Of a stretch of DNA of 64,000 nucleotides, positions 12,490-25,088 are shown in pieces (position 1 is the stretch's first letter; the number at the start of each line of letters is the position of its first letter). The notes under the pieces were generated by a model. The model ran no database searches and had not been told where the DNA came from. It saw only the letters and a program-made list of their open reading frames with translations. Made by a program: the position numbers and the translations under genes. Location: positions 1,550,001 to 1,614,000 of the forward strand of contig JAMSLZ010000006.1 in NCBI GenBank assembly GCA_026027325.1, in the 5' to 3' direction. The stretch comes from Actinomucor elegans. Taxonomy: Eukaryota; Mucoromycota; Mucoromycetes; Mucorales; Mucoraceae.

Positions 12490-14982
12490 TTCACCTGTTA
12501 TACTAATGGGGGAGAGGGGTTGAACTAAAAGAACAGAAATAAATCAAAACAAACCTGGGGGGAAGGGTGCGTGCAATCTTTCAAATTCCGTACCCTCTAA
12601 AGTGATGGGGCCGTGGCCAATTGATTCAAATTATTGTGACTTAATTCTGCTCTTCGGTCTATTCGTCTAGCCGGGCAAAAAGCAACTTAAACCTGTCAAA
12701 ATCTCGCTACATGGCAAGGAGAAATCGCATTGCATAATAGTCAGGTATCAAGCCATTATAACTGAATAATCTTTAAAAGTTTGGCACATGGTAAAATATA
12801 AACTATTTATGTTCTGATGCAAGATTTGATCGCGATTGCGATTGCTCGTATTGGTTAGTGCTACAGGCTAATTTTCTCTGAGATATTTTGGCAGCAAAAA
12901 ACTAAAATTGTATAATAAATAGAAATCAAGTCAAGCAACACATTGTAATGATTGTCATATTTGTAGAGAATTATATTCTCTTTTGGATGGTTTATGTTTT
13001 ACAACAAAATATTAAGTACCAAAAGGTAAAACAATGTGAAATTATTAGAATTATATAGCTGCTGTTTATAATAATGAACCGTTTCTAAATGCCATACATC
13101 CAAAACAATGCACCACACTCTACATGCCCACTTCTTTTGAAAGCTCTAGCTTGGGCCATTGTTAAACAAACTCTAGTTCTATAATTCTTGGGATTTTTGT
13201 CTAAGAATAGCATAGTGGTGCTCTTTTAATTAACTTTCCATTGTCCAATGAAGCTTCGTTTTCTATTGATAACAATTGTGCACAAGTGTGTAGAACCAGA
13301 GAATGATCATAAAAACAATTGAAAGCAGTATAGGGACATTATATGGTTGATCAAGCATGTTGAAGTGGTAAAAACACTAGTATAGCAAAGTACATAATAA
13401 GGAAGAACCATCTAATGCTTCGTATGTAAAGCATATATCAGTATCTCATTAAATAAAACTTTGATATTCCTATACGTTCTCAATTGGTGTTCCATTCACC
13501 GTTGATGCCATTATATGAAGTGTAGAATATAAACGCTGAAATTGTCAAAAATAAATACTAGAGTATTATATATATATATCAACTGGAAAAATACCAAGTT
13601 TAAAGCTCAACAGATGCACTACTATTGGTGGTACTAGTGATAGCAACAGTAAACTAGATAAGCAAATAAAGATCCAACGCGAGAAAATAGAACATAAATG
13701 CACTAAATCCCTAACAAATGATGTATTTTTTTAAGTGGTATTTATCAGGTTTATCTATTTCATTTGCGCTTTAAGAAATCACGTTATCAAATTTTGAATA
13801 TTCTACTGATGAAGCTTTAATCATTTATTGCAAAGCCTACTATTTAAAAAGACAATTTTAACTTATAACTTTATGTAACTTATTCACTGTGACTAATTGC
13901 ATAGTTATATCTGTACCAAAATAACATATGATCAAACTACAGGAACAAGGTTCTTGGAAAATTTTGTATTTTGTTCATTTTCGTTTTCAATAGCGTTTAT
14001 AATATACACAGTCAATAGTTATATTGTGCAAGTGGATAGAGTAATGTATGACTTTTTTTACATTGCTTATATGATCTTGAGCAACTATTAGATCAGATAA
14101 AAAAAAACAAAAAATCGTATAAAAGCTTAATTTCGAAATGTCTTGTTAAGAACATGATTATCTTGGTTTTATTATAGGCATTACTGCCTTAATAATAGAT
14201 AGTCCTTATGAGGGTGACATTTCTTTAAAAATATGTTGAAGAAAAAAAAAGGCAAGATCTCGACAGGCAAGCTCGCCATTTTATAGCACTGCAGACCAAG
14301 TCACAGCAAATGGCACTAAATCCAAGACATCTCTTCTGTCATTCAAAATGATAGAGCTAGTGGTCTTTATTTTTTCACGGGTAACTGGAATACGCCAAGC
14401 TCTCACCTTCTTTTTATTGCCTATATGACTCACGAATAATATGACATGTACATCTAAGTAGAATGAATCTGTTCCTTACTATCTGGTCTAACGCTCTGTG
14501 TTTCATCCGATTATTTGCGTGAGATTTTGTAAAGTTTTTCTTTTGGTCATTTGCGTATGCAGTATATTTTTTTTCAATTCCAGAAAGATAAGCGAGGTTG
14601 CATTTCGGCCTAATTATTTTGTTCATGATAAAAGGTTTCCGAAGAGTTTACATACAACATTGTCACTTGTGCCTTTAAGAGTGCTTTCGGCTCTTCTATT
14701 TCACACATTGGATAAAAATCTTATTATTGTTGATGTCTCGAATCCTTGGCATTTGAGTCTGGTTTGAAGCATGTTCTATATCTATTTTGGCATATTTATC
14801 CTATTTAAGAATATACACAACAATGGTTTATAGTTTATATCTGTGATTTCATTTGAAGACTTTATACGTGTAGTGTTAATCAAATTGCAGGCTGACTAGA
14901 TGAATTGTAAGTTTTTATATGAGATATTAAGTGGTATATTATATTAGAATACTGCTAAATGCTCTATTAGGTACATAACGTC

Positions 14983-15060
14983 TATCGACCCCTCTTAGCT
15001 TTTACACGACAAAATATATATTGATATATATAATTTGAGCCAAAAGAAACAAGCTACATT
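14983..15060. repeat. Dispersed repeat B, copy 2
   Basis: Second copy of the element at 7355-7435. It has the block CCCCTCTTAGCTTTTACACG, then ACAAAA, a diverged middle, then GAGCCAAAAGAAAC. No flanking target duplication is evident. Confidence 0.6.
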
Positions 15061-15610
15061 ATAAAATATATCTCTGAAGTACTTAATGTCATCAGAAAGC
15101 GATTCAAAGTTATAGCTTTAACACTACCTATAAAAGCTCCTTCATTTTTATAACTACTGGTAGTGAGATTAAAAAAAAATTGAAATGAACTTTGGTGTGA
15201 TTTTTAATGCCACACAACTACCAACAAGTCCAACAAATGTTGTTATCTCTTTCAAAAATTGGAATTATGTATCTAATGATGTGAAGAACATATAATATTT
15301 CCTTAAATTAAATAACTTACCATTGATTATAACCGATTCATGTATTCTAACTCGGGAATACTGTATAATAAATATATGAAAAAGATATACTCTTCACGTT
15401 TTTTTTTTGGAGATTATCCATTTTTTAATATTTCAACATTTCAAAATTTCTCAATCAATTCCAGTTTAAAGTTCCTTTTGATAACCGCTACATGCTCAAC
15501 TAAAGCACTGTATCTACTTAAAATATAGGGCATTTTATATTTTAATCATGTGCTGAAAATTACATGTATTTCACAATAATGACAGAATGCAATAATTTAG
15601 AGATCTCTTT

Positions 15611-15665
15611 AGTGATTTCAGTTTAATGCCACATTTGATAACTAGCATATACTCATACCAGGCTA
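15611..15665 (+). repeat. Dispersed repeat A copy
   Basis: Contains TTAATGCCACATTTGATAAC followed by AGCATATACTCA, a good match to the repeat A core (AATGTCGCATCTGATGACTA, then ATACTCAAAATGA). Confidence 0.5.
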
Positions 15666-15790
15666 GTAAATATAGTACAGTCATTGTTCATATAGTCTGG
15701 CTAATGTTATGCTCAACAATAATTAATCTTTAAATGATACATAATTCCATATAGATAATTATTAGATCAAATAATTAATAATTTTTTTTC

Positions 15791-15865
15791 ATCGATCCTA
15801 GCCAAACGTCGCACTTGGCTATTACTTAATGCTCAAAATAAGTTAATGGAGTTATTGGAACATCA
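15791..15865 (+). repeat. Dispersed repeat A copy
   Basis: Contains ATCGATCCTAGCC, then ACGTCGCACTTGGCTATTAC, then ATGCTCAAAATAAG and GTTATTGGAACATCAG, in the same order as other repeat A copies. Confidence 0.45.
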
Positions 15866-15954
15866 GAACAACTAATATATTTGAAATATCAATAAATATC
15901 CGTATACTTATCTCATACATATGGTACTTGTTGTGAAAATTCAATTTCGGAACA

Positions 15955-16035
15955 CCGGGCCGCCTAAACGTCCATATCGTATCAGAACTGTGCTCTATGC
16001 TCAAAATGAGCTGCTTCATTTACTAGAATGGGAAT
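15955..16035 (+). repeat. Dispersed repeat A copy (3' part)
   Basis: The segment TATGCTCAAAATGAGC then GCTTCATTTACTAGAATGGG matches the downstream half of repeat A. The core half is badly decayed (ACGTCCATATCGTATCAGAAC). Confidence 0.4.
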
Positions 16036-17070
16036 GACACTAAAAAAAACATGTTTAAAAAGTGATATATCTTACTTGGCCAATACAACGGATGCGTCAA
16101 ATAAAAAATTGCATATCGTTTATCTATAGAGATGTTTAGAATTGTTATAAACGTGCCAATACGGAAACATTACCGAGAAGAATAAGAAAATTACTGCGCG
16201 CATTTAGCTAGGAATTCATCTGTACGTCATTTCTGCTGGGGACAAAAGAAGTGCTATGAGTGCATTACGAATATGATATCAATCCAGCGGCTGAAATAAT
16301 TAAACAAAAACACAAAGTTCATGACGTACAAGAAGGAAGAAATATTGTACCGCATACAAATGTAAGATCAAATGCTTACATATACAATGATTTAGAACAA
16401 GATCTGTGTTCTAGATACTAATCCAGTTAAATTAAAATTGAGAGAAGTTAAAGTAATTATCCGGAATTACAGATAAGAATTAAGATTAAAAAGGACTTAA
16501 TTAAGGCAAATTATGATCAAATAAGGTCGCCGCTGAGTCATTTTTACGTATTAAACTATTATGCACGCAACAGTAACTGATAATGCTTTGATTTTTTGAT
16601 GAAGCGTAATATATTATACTACATGATTCCTCAATGGGATAATAATTCATAGAGTGTATCAATAAGCATTGTTCGAACACAAACTGCTTGTTCATGCATA
16701 TCATGCATATACGCATGTGGGTATATCGAGTTTGTACTATATATATACTAGTCTCTTGCTAAAGCGTTTCGTCCCACAAGAGAATAAGAATACTGGTCGT
16801 TAAAAGTTCTACCGATTAGACAATTTGAATAATACTCCTAAAAGCACAGTAACAACAAGAGCTTGATCATAAAACATTAATCCGAAAAAAAAGAAATCGA
16901 GCATGGCCAGTATTGATTAGCTTTCGGTAATATCATCAGCCAATTATCGGTCGGTTATCATATAATCAAAGGAACTAGAAATATTTACCGAGCTGATGAA
17001 TCTGAGATCGATGAGTTTACGAGACAGGCACATCTTAGGCTGTAGCATTTGATTTAATAATAGTGTAAGC

Positions 17071-17088
17071 TATAAAAAACGTATAAAT
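17071..17088 (+). promoter_or_regulatory. TATA-like boxes before the A-T-R gene
   Basis: TATAAA at 17071-17076 and TATAAAT at 17082-17088 lie about 54-71 bases upstream of the ATG at 17142, a usual distance for a fungal TATA element. Confidence 0.5.
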
Positions 17089-17141
17089 ATACGCATATGC
17101 CCACATAGATATCTCTCATTAATTATATATTTTTTCTAACG

Positions 17142-20100
17142 ATGACTATTGCTAATATTTATAAAAACGAGCAAATCGTTTGTGAAGACCAGAAAGCTTT
17201 TACCAACTACATCTCAACTCTTGCCAAACTTTACTCTGACAGAGTAATGGTTCGATACTGCTCCAATGGTGAATACAAGCCCCTGACCTATGCAGAAGTT
17301 GACCGTATCTCTACCAATTTGGCGTGCACATGGGCTACTGATTTACATGGCTGTGAGGTGGTTGCTTTCATGAGCGAACATTCGGTCAGCTACATGATTA
17401 TTATGTTGGCTTTATTGAAGCTACGTGTTACTATGCTTGCTATCTCCCCTCGTAACTCTGAAGCAGCCGTCGTAGATTTACTGGAAAAGACTCAATGCAA
17501 GTTACTTATCGCAAATATTAAATACGAGGCCATTTCCAAGTCTGCTACAGCTCAAATCGACGGCGCCAAAGTCATTACTGTCCAGCCTCTTGATATTGAG
17601 GCTCTTCTCCAGGAGCCTCTTAATGTTGATTTTGAAAAGATCCTCGATTCCAACTTTACAGAAAAGGATATCACAAAGAATGCACTGATCATCCATAGGT
17701 AAGTAGTTCAAACTCTCACTTTGAAAGCAGTTTCTGATTTGCATTTTCTTACTTTAGCTCTGGATCAACTGCCTTTCCTAAGCCTATCTATCTTAGTAAC
17801 CGCTATTTGCTTCGTATTTCTAGATCATTTTCTGCTATGACTAATTCTAATTCCAATGCCCTTTCCTTTGATGAGAACGACTCGGCTCTTAGTTGTGTTC
17901 CTCTGTAAGTAAAATTGACAAAAATTATTTTTCTTGGAATCCATATCTAATATAATCATATGACTTAGCTTCCATGTTTACGGTTTCATGGCATGCTTTA
18001 CTATGGCTAATACTGGTGGATGTGTTGTACTGTTAGAAAGGCTCCCACCTTCCCCAGAGGATATCATTCAAGCCATCAACAAAAACAATGTAACGATCAT
18101 GTTCACTCCTCCTCTCATTTTGGAACAAATGATACCTTACATCAAGGACAAGAATGACTATTCGATCGCAAAACATTTGAAATTTACTCTTGTTGGTGGT
18201 GCTCCTCTTAAGCAAGAATCTGGGGACTGGCTTCTTTCGCATGGTATCAATGTTCGTAATGGATATGGAGCTACTGAAACAGGTCATATTTTGATAAGTG
18301 ACATCGATCGAGAAAGTAAAAACTGGAACTCTCTCCAACCTTATCCCAAAGACGCCCATGGAGCTGATTACGCTGTATTTGAGACCAATGATGAATCTGA
18401 GCCAAATGTCAAGCATTTATACATTCGCGGCGACTGCCCTACTTTGGCCACAAACGTCTCGAACCGTCCTGATGGAGGCTATGACACTAACGATCTGTTC
18501 AAAGAGCATCCAGATTACCCTGGCTATTATGTCTACTTGGGCCGTCGCGATGACACACTTATTATGGAAAATGGTGAAAAAACGAATCCTGTCCCAATGG
18601 AGGCAACGCTACGCCAAAGCCCTGTAGTGAAACAGGCTGCTGTTCTCGGTCAACGTCGTCAATGCACTGCAGCCTTGATTGAAATTGATATGCAGTATGC
18701 CTTCAAGCTAAACCCGGATCAAATAACCGCAGCCGTCCATGAAGCTGTCCAGAAAGCAAATGACAACTGTCCTAGCCATAGTGTTATCTTACCCCAAATG
18801 GTTTGGATTCTCCCGTTCAATAGAACCCTTCCTTCTACGGATAAGGGAACAGTGATGCGTAAAAAGGCCGCTGCTGAATATGCTGATGTTATCGAAAAAC
18901 TGTATAAAGATTTCATTGAAGGACCCTCTCGCAATGCTGCTGATGCTATTACTGATGTATCTACTTGGTCAATAGAGCAAACCGAAAGTTTTTTGATTGA
19001 TTGTGCTTCTGAGGTATTACAAGTCCCCAAATCTAATTTTGCAGACCACTATCAGTCTATTTTTGATCTTGGATTCAATTCTCTCTCTGCTATCCAACTT
19101 CGAAACCTCATTGCTGAGTACTTTACCGATGTTTCTCAAAACTTTTTGTTTGAGCATCCTACTATTACTTCAATGCGTGAAGCTCTTATGAGTAATTTGA
19201 AGGAATGCCACTTGGAGCAAGCTGAAAGACGGTACCAACAAACTCAAGATCTAGCTCATTCCTATATCAAGAAAGCTGAAGTTGATTTCCCGGTTGCTCA
19301 TAACTCATACGATGAAAAGAAGGATATGGTGGTTCTCTTAACTGGCGCAACTGGTTCTCTTGGTTCCTTTATGCTACGTGACATGCTCAAGGACCCTCGT
19401 GTCAAGAAGGTCTATTGCTGTGTTCGCGGTGATAAAGAAAAACTTCACCAACGACTCATCGAGTCCTTTGAATCTCGTCGTCTAGATGTCTCACTTTTGG
19501 ATATGGATCGCGTAGAAGCTTTACCTATGGCCTTCAGTGAACCCTTTCTCGGCTTTTCTGAAGAACGCTATAATCAGCTCAAGCAAGAAGTAACCGTCAT
19601 TCAACACTGCGCATGGTTATTGAACTTTAACATGCCTGTTGACCATTTCGACAAAGAATGTATTGCTCCATTTTACAATTTGCTCAAGTTTGCTTACCGC
19701 CAAACCAACCCAATGCATGTACACTTTATCTCGAGTATTTCTGCTAGTGCTGCGCTAGGATCTGAGATTCCTGAAGAGCCTTTACCTTTCGATGCTCATG
19801 TAGCTATGCCTATGGGTTATGGTCAATCCAAGTTTATTGTTGAAATCCTGTTGAACTATTTGACTAACAAGAAAAACTTTCCTTGTTATATTGAACGTCT
19901 TGGTCAAGTCTGTGGTGATTCTACTAATGGTGTATGGAATATTTCAGAGCAATACCCTCTGATGTTTATTGGTGGAGGATCTGTTTTGCGTAAAATGCCC
20001 AACTTGAACACAGTTATTGATTGGATTCCCGTTGATGCTGCTTCCGCTTCTATTGTGGATATTATGCTGCGTACAGCTTACTTGCCTGCCAATCAAGATC

Positions 20101-20414
20101 AGTCTATTTATCATATTGTTAATCCTCGTATCGTAACATGGTCTCATATTCTCGAAGCTATGAGAGAGTCTGGCATGGAATTTGATACTGTTTCTCCTTC
20201 AGAATGGGTAGAATCGCTCTCGCAAGACCACACAAACCCTGCATACCGTCTCATGTCTTTTTATGAAGCTAACTTTAAAGAATTTAAAATGCCTATCTGG
20301 AAAACTGTCAAAACCAGTGCGTTAACGCCTCTTATCAATCAATCTCCAGTCCTTGATGCTACATTATTTAGCAAATTTTTAGCTCATTGGAAATCTGTTG
20401 GATTCTATGTATAA
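17142..20414 (+). CDS. NRPS-like carboxylic acid reductase (adenylation-carrier-thioester reductase)
   Basis: Exons 17142-17698, 17758-17904 and 17969-20414 give 1049 aa. An ANL adenylation domain covers about residues 10-560: core SSGSTAFPKP crosses the first splice, GYGATETGH and LGRRDD follow, and the C-terminal lysine motif LPSTDKGTVMRKK is intact. A phosphopantetheine carrier follows, with LGFNSL placing the modified serine near residue 606. The C-terminal Rossmann reductase has TGATGSLG at about 693-700 and a Y-x-x-x-K pair at about 852-856. Together these predict ATP-dependent activation of a carboxylic acid, loading on the carrier and NADPH-dependent release as an aldehyde. It lacks the extra N-terminal region and length (~1400 aa) of Lys2, so it is probably not the lysine-pathway reductase. 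The substrate is unknown. The gene stands alone in a desert with no pathway neighbours. Confidence 0.88.
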
Positions 20415-21486
20415 TCTCTTTTCTAGACATGAAAAGAACTGACTTTGATTAATCCTCGCTATTTGGGCTTTATACTCAGAATTACATAGATATCATTTAT
20501 ATAACATTAGACATTAGATAGAGTAGTGAATAAAACTATAGTAAAATTTATTGAACACGTTGCTTTTTCTATGAATATTGATGCATTCTATACTAGTATA
20601 CCAAGTTATTTCTACATACAAAAAAGTGTCATTAAGCACCTAAACAGCAACAATAAAAAAAAACTCTGTTAACCATGTCTTTCAAATTCTTTCAATGCCA
20701 TCTAATGTGAGACAAAGTGCATTGCCATCACCACTACACACTATGCTACATGCTCGATTTTTGTTGAATTGCGGTGTTTTAATGAACTAGTACCGCTGCT
20801 AATTGCTGCAGCAGAGGTTTTCCCAGAATTAATTAAATTTGATGTTATCGACAGGCCAAAACTATTTTAATAACGCTTGTATAAAAGTTTGAATTTGCAT
20901 CTAATGACGCAAAGTATGTGAATAATATAGACCTATCCATAGGAATATCAGTGGTAAATATTAATTCTTTGGAACTTTTAGAAATGCGACCATAACATCA
21001 GAATTATATACAAAAAAAAAAAAAAAAAAATCTTGAGCATATTCTTAATATACAATAGCTATAAAAATTACAAAAAAAGGCTCTTATAAAGCTGTCTTTG
21101 CGCTCTACAAAAATGAAGGTCGAGAAATTTTGACCTATGGTTGTACCTTACGAATTTTTTCGAAATCTTTCTTTTTTAACTTCGACTTAATGTCGTGCCC
21201 GATGTAACTATTATATGTTTATAATAAAGTACTGAGCTTACTAGAACCGCCAGTCAATTGGAATATAATGAGTATATGCCAGTTTAGTAATACGTGTTGA
21301 ATCAAATATATTTTGCATGATCTACGTTGACATGAACGATAGAACTCTTTACCAACCCTGGTTAAATATTACTGTGCCTACTACTACAATCTTTATTTTG
21401 AAGCGCAATGCATCTTTTTATTATTATTTTCCTATCTGAACTTTAAATTACATTCATTTCTTATATTCTAGGACGAGTAGTGGTTT

Positions 21487-21535
21487 ATAGATCTGCCAAT
21501 TGATCTCAATGTCGCATCTGATCACTAATTTTTAT
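21487..21535 (+). repeat. Dispersed repeat A copy
   Basis: Contains TAGATCTGCCAATTGATCTC then AATGTCGCATCTGATCACTA, one of the best-preserved cores of the family in this window. Confidence 0.55.
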
Positions 21536-22298
21536 TTAGTACAAGCTTTTGCATGTGTTGAAATCTCAAATCTATTCCATTGCGTTCATGAACATGAACA
21601 CATTGCCAACTTGTAACCTTATTTGACTGGGAGCGTTGGTTTTCGCGGGAAAAACGTAACAACGGTAAATCGAAAATCTGCTCGACATCTGTTATTACCT
21701 AGCAAGCTTGGTACCCCCTTATCGGAGCATAGGCGCGAGAACATGGATGATTTTTGATTCAAAAGATCAGCCTATGCTAACGGACCGTAACTAAAGAATA
21801 ACATACCATGTCACAGTAAGAACAAAACAGGTTACACGTGTTAGGCACATGCAAAGAATATGAAGAAGAAGTGGAAGATAGAAATATGCTTATTTTGAAA
21901 TTTAGCATTAACCAAAAGATGAGCCAATAGTATGCCCATGTAATGCTCGTGTGGGAGAATTCGAATAAGGTATAAATTGCTATATTCTACTATTAACGTG
22001 ATGTCGTTTCTAGGTCGCTTTAAGGTTGAAACAAGATATACATTTAAATTTGACCGTTGAGAATCCCATTTTCTGTATACTACTTACCTAAGGTAGCTGC
22101 ATAGACGCATTATCATATATGTAGTCACAATACACTTTTAAAGGCAGTCTCGTCTATGTGGTATATATTTGCTGAAAAAGAGAGTTTAGTAGTATCAATG
22201 ACATATGATAGATGAGTACAAATATTCATTTCAGGTTAGACAAACTTTCTGTGCACAATAAACCATTGCTTTTTTTTTTTCACCCAAAGGACAGCATA

Positions 22299-22459
22299 TG
22301 TAAAAGGGAGACGCATATAAAGGCAGACATTTGATTCAGCACGAGTTCGAAAGAAAACCATGGAACTTTTCGCTTCTTCGTATGGTCGAAAAAATCGGAA
22401 GTGGAACTTTTAGTGTCTACCAGCCAGTAATACAAGACCTCATACACCGTATAAAATAG
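22299..22459 (+). pseudogene. Possible protein-kinase N-lobe relic
   Basis: An open frame of about 53 codons (upstream TAA, final TAG at 22457-22459), with an internal ATG at 22382, reads MVEKIGSGTFSVYQP. This resembles the glycine-rich loop start of a Ser/Thr kinase (IGxGTFSxVY, as in CDC7-type kinases) but lacks one residue of the loop, and no later kinase motif follows. It could be a decayed gene fragment or chance. Low confidence. Confidence 0.25.
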
Positions 22460-23195
22460 GCACGTGTATCCTTAGCAGAGGAAGGCTTCAGTTTCTAAAC
22501 TTCTCTGTAAGCATTCAATTACAACGTAAAACAAGTTGATTAGAGTAAAAAGAATGAAACACTAAACAAGAACAAAAATATACCTGCTGTTCTTGGATTT
22601 CTATTATTTCATCTTGAATTCAGAATCAAAGTTTTCGTAGCACAAGATACTAGAGAAGTAAAAAGTATGAATTCACCAAAGTTGGGTAAATTATAATGGA
22701 AATGGTAAGCAATTTCGATTTGAATGCAAGTCGAACCTGTTAAAAGCGCTTAAAGAAGAGCGTGCCTGTGTAAAAGCCAGTTTTGAACCAAGTGAATGCA
22801 AACGGTCACAGTGCAAGGGAACGTGCGCCAAAATGCCACTAGTCTAATACTAGGAGGTCTTCTTTTTTGAAACGCTTATGAAGATCTATCGGAACAATTC
22901 CAAAACGTGATATAGACAAATGTAATATGTATCTACTGTCTCTTCAGCAGCCTATACCATAATAATTAGTGAGTAGAGCTATAGTGAAATATATTCAGAT
23001 CGAAAATTAGGTGATTTTTCTGATTACTGTTCATCAGTCAAATAAGACGATAAACTAATGAATATGTTTGAATAATGTTGCCCTTTTGTCCCAATATTGC
23101 TGTATAACGGCCTTAAAATGAATATACCGGAGATCATTATTAGTGAGACATATCACCCGGACTGTGATTCAATTTCCAAGCATCGTCAGGGAAAA

Positions 23196-23204
23196 TATAT
23201 AAAG
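23196..23204 (+). promoter_or_regulatory. TATA box of the MFS permease gene
   Basis: TATATAAAG lies 68-76 bases upstream of the ATG at 23272, a typical distance. Confidence 0.55.
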
Positions 23205-23271
23205 GTCACACCTGTTTTTCTGCTCTTCCATTTTTTTGATCTTATTCCAAACAAAAACAAAAAAAAACAAA

Positions 23272-25088
23272 ATGGCTTCTAATCATGCAGATGATAGCAG
23301 CAGCCAAAGGGTCGTGGACGAGCGCTTAACGGATATCATCGTGGATCAAGACCGTAAACAGCCACGTATTATTGATCAGAGTAGTGGCTCTGCATCAATA
23401 AATACCAGCGAACAAATTCTGGTCAAGAAATCAAAGACGGCGTCCTATTTTAACGTCCTTTTTAGTGGTTTTGCTTTACTGTCGGATGGTTACCAATCTG
23501 GGGTTATCAGTTTCGTCAATCTCTTCCTAGGAAAGATATATGGACCTGATATATTCAATGCAGACATGAAGTCTCGTCTATCATATGCCATGTTTGTCGG
23601 CGCTATTGTCGGTCAACTAGGTAAGTCACCTTCCAGAGCGATTGCAGCTATTAGTTGGCTAATAACATTTTTCCATGAATTTCCATGAAATAGGTTTCGG
23701 TTTAGTTATTGATCGAGTCGGTCGTAAAATCGGACTTGTCGCTACTACTCTTCTTGTCATCTTTGGTGCCGCTTTGTCCAGTGCTTCATACGGAACGACT
23801 GTTACTGGTTTACTCTGGATGATGATTATATCTAGAGGTATTCTCGGTGTTGGTGTTGGTGGGGAGTATCCCTGTAGCTCCGTTTCAGCTGGTGAATCAG
23901 CCGACGAAGTAGCTCCGGGAAAGCGTGGTGGATTGTTTGTACTGGTAAGTGTGTCAACTAAACAAATAGATCGTCTCTTTGTTAGTTAAACTATTGTGTT
24001 TAGGTTACAAATTTTGTGATTGATTTTGGTTATGTTATCTCTGCCATTGTACCTGTTATCTTACTCGCTATCTTCAAAGATAACTTGGAACCAGTTTGGC
24101 GTCTTTCACTCGGTCTTGGTGTTGTACCACCATTATCTGTGTTATACTGTAAGTATCGTCACATTCCAAATGGTAGGCAAACCGTCTCATATTGTTGTTG
24201 ATAGTCCGACTCAAGATGGCTGACTCTGAAAGTTATCGCAAGAGTGCTATGAGAAAGAGCGTACCCTATTTACTTATTGTAAAGAGATATTGGTTCCGTA
24301 TACTTCTCACTTCAGGCCTGTGGTTTATTTACGATTTCATTAGTTATCCTAATGGTGTTTTCTCTTCTGTTATTATTGACAGTGTTGCTGATGGCGAGTC
24401 CACTATTCAGGTCGTTTCTTGGAATATTTTACTTTACTCGTTCTATCTTCCCGGTTGCTTAGCTGGTGCTTACTCTGTCGACAAGATTGGTCGTAGAAAG
24501 ACATTGGCTTTCGGTTTGCTTGCTCAAGGTATTGTCGGTATGATCCTTGGAGGTGTTTACGAGCCTTTGTCGAAGAACTGCATGCCAATGTTTATCGTAA
24601 GTGCCTATTTTGTTTGTCACGAATAAGCAAACTCATTTTCATCATTACCATAGATTATGTATGGCTTGTTCTTGGCTTTAGGAGAATACGGCCCTGGACC
24701 TACTATGGGCTTAAATGCAATGGAATTATTCCCTACTGCAGTCAGAGGTACATGTTATGGTATTGCCGCTGCTGTTGGCAAAGTAGGCGCAACTGTAGGT
24801 ACTCTTGCTTTTGTGCCTATGCAAGAAGCTATGGGAGGATATCGCGGTCCTTTCTTGGTTGGTAGCGGTATTGCTATTGCAGCTGCTTTTGTTGCTTGGT
24901 TTTTGCTTCCAGAAATTGGACCTGATGGTTTAGTTGAGGAAGACGCCGCTTTCCGCCAGTATCTTATGGACAATGGCTACGATGTAAGCCAACTTGGCGT
25001 TGATAACCCCGTGGAGATTGTGAATGACAGATCCAAAAACTCTACTGGATCAATCGATTCTAATAACCAACAAATTGTTGCGAACTAA
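23272..25088 (+). CDS. MFS permease of the phosphate/glycerophosphodiester (GIT1/PHO84-like) group
   Basis: Exons 23272-23620, 23694-23944, 24004-24148, 24205-24596 and 24654-25088 give 523 aa with about 12 membrane segments. The hydrophilic N-terminus (~60 residues) precedes TM1. MFS signatures are seen: D-R-V-G-R-K after TM2, and D-K-I-G-R-R-K in the second half. The TM4-TM5 region GVGVGGEYPCSSVSAGESA, then VTNFVIDFGYVISAIVP, is typical of the GIT1-type glycerophosphoinositol/glycerophosphocholine permeases in the phosphate:H+ symporter group. Expected role: proton-coupled uptake of phosphate or glycerophosphodiesters at the plasma membrane; the exact substrate is not decided by sequence reading. 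The ATG chosen is the first in frame and sits in an A-rich context (ACAAAATGG). Two CACGTG sites lie upstream (see findings). Confidence 0.85.

Larger units (their letters stand above)
12490..17141. other. Long gene-poor region between ATP1 and the A-T-R gene
   Basis: About 4.6 kb without a convincing gene. The part next to 12490 must hold the ATP1 promoter; a GGCCAATTG (CCAAT-type) sequence lies at about 12611-12622. The rest is AT-rich and carries three degraded copies of dispersed repeat A between 15611 and 16035 and one copy of repeat B at 14983-15060. Open frames of 60-90 codons (for example 14498-14767) show no domain. Confidence 0.5.
20415..23271. other. Intergenic region upstream of the MFS permease
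   Basis: About 2.9 kb, AT-rich. It contains a repeat A copy (21487-21535), an A19 run near 21012, two CACGTG palindromes (21835 and 22461) and a short kinase-like relic (22299-22459). No intact gene was found. Confidence 0.5.
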
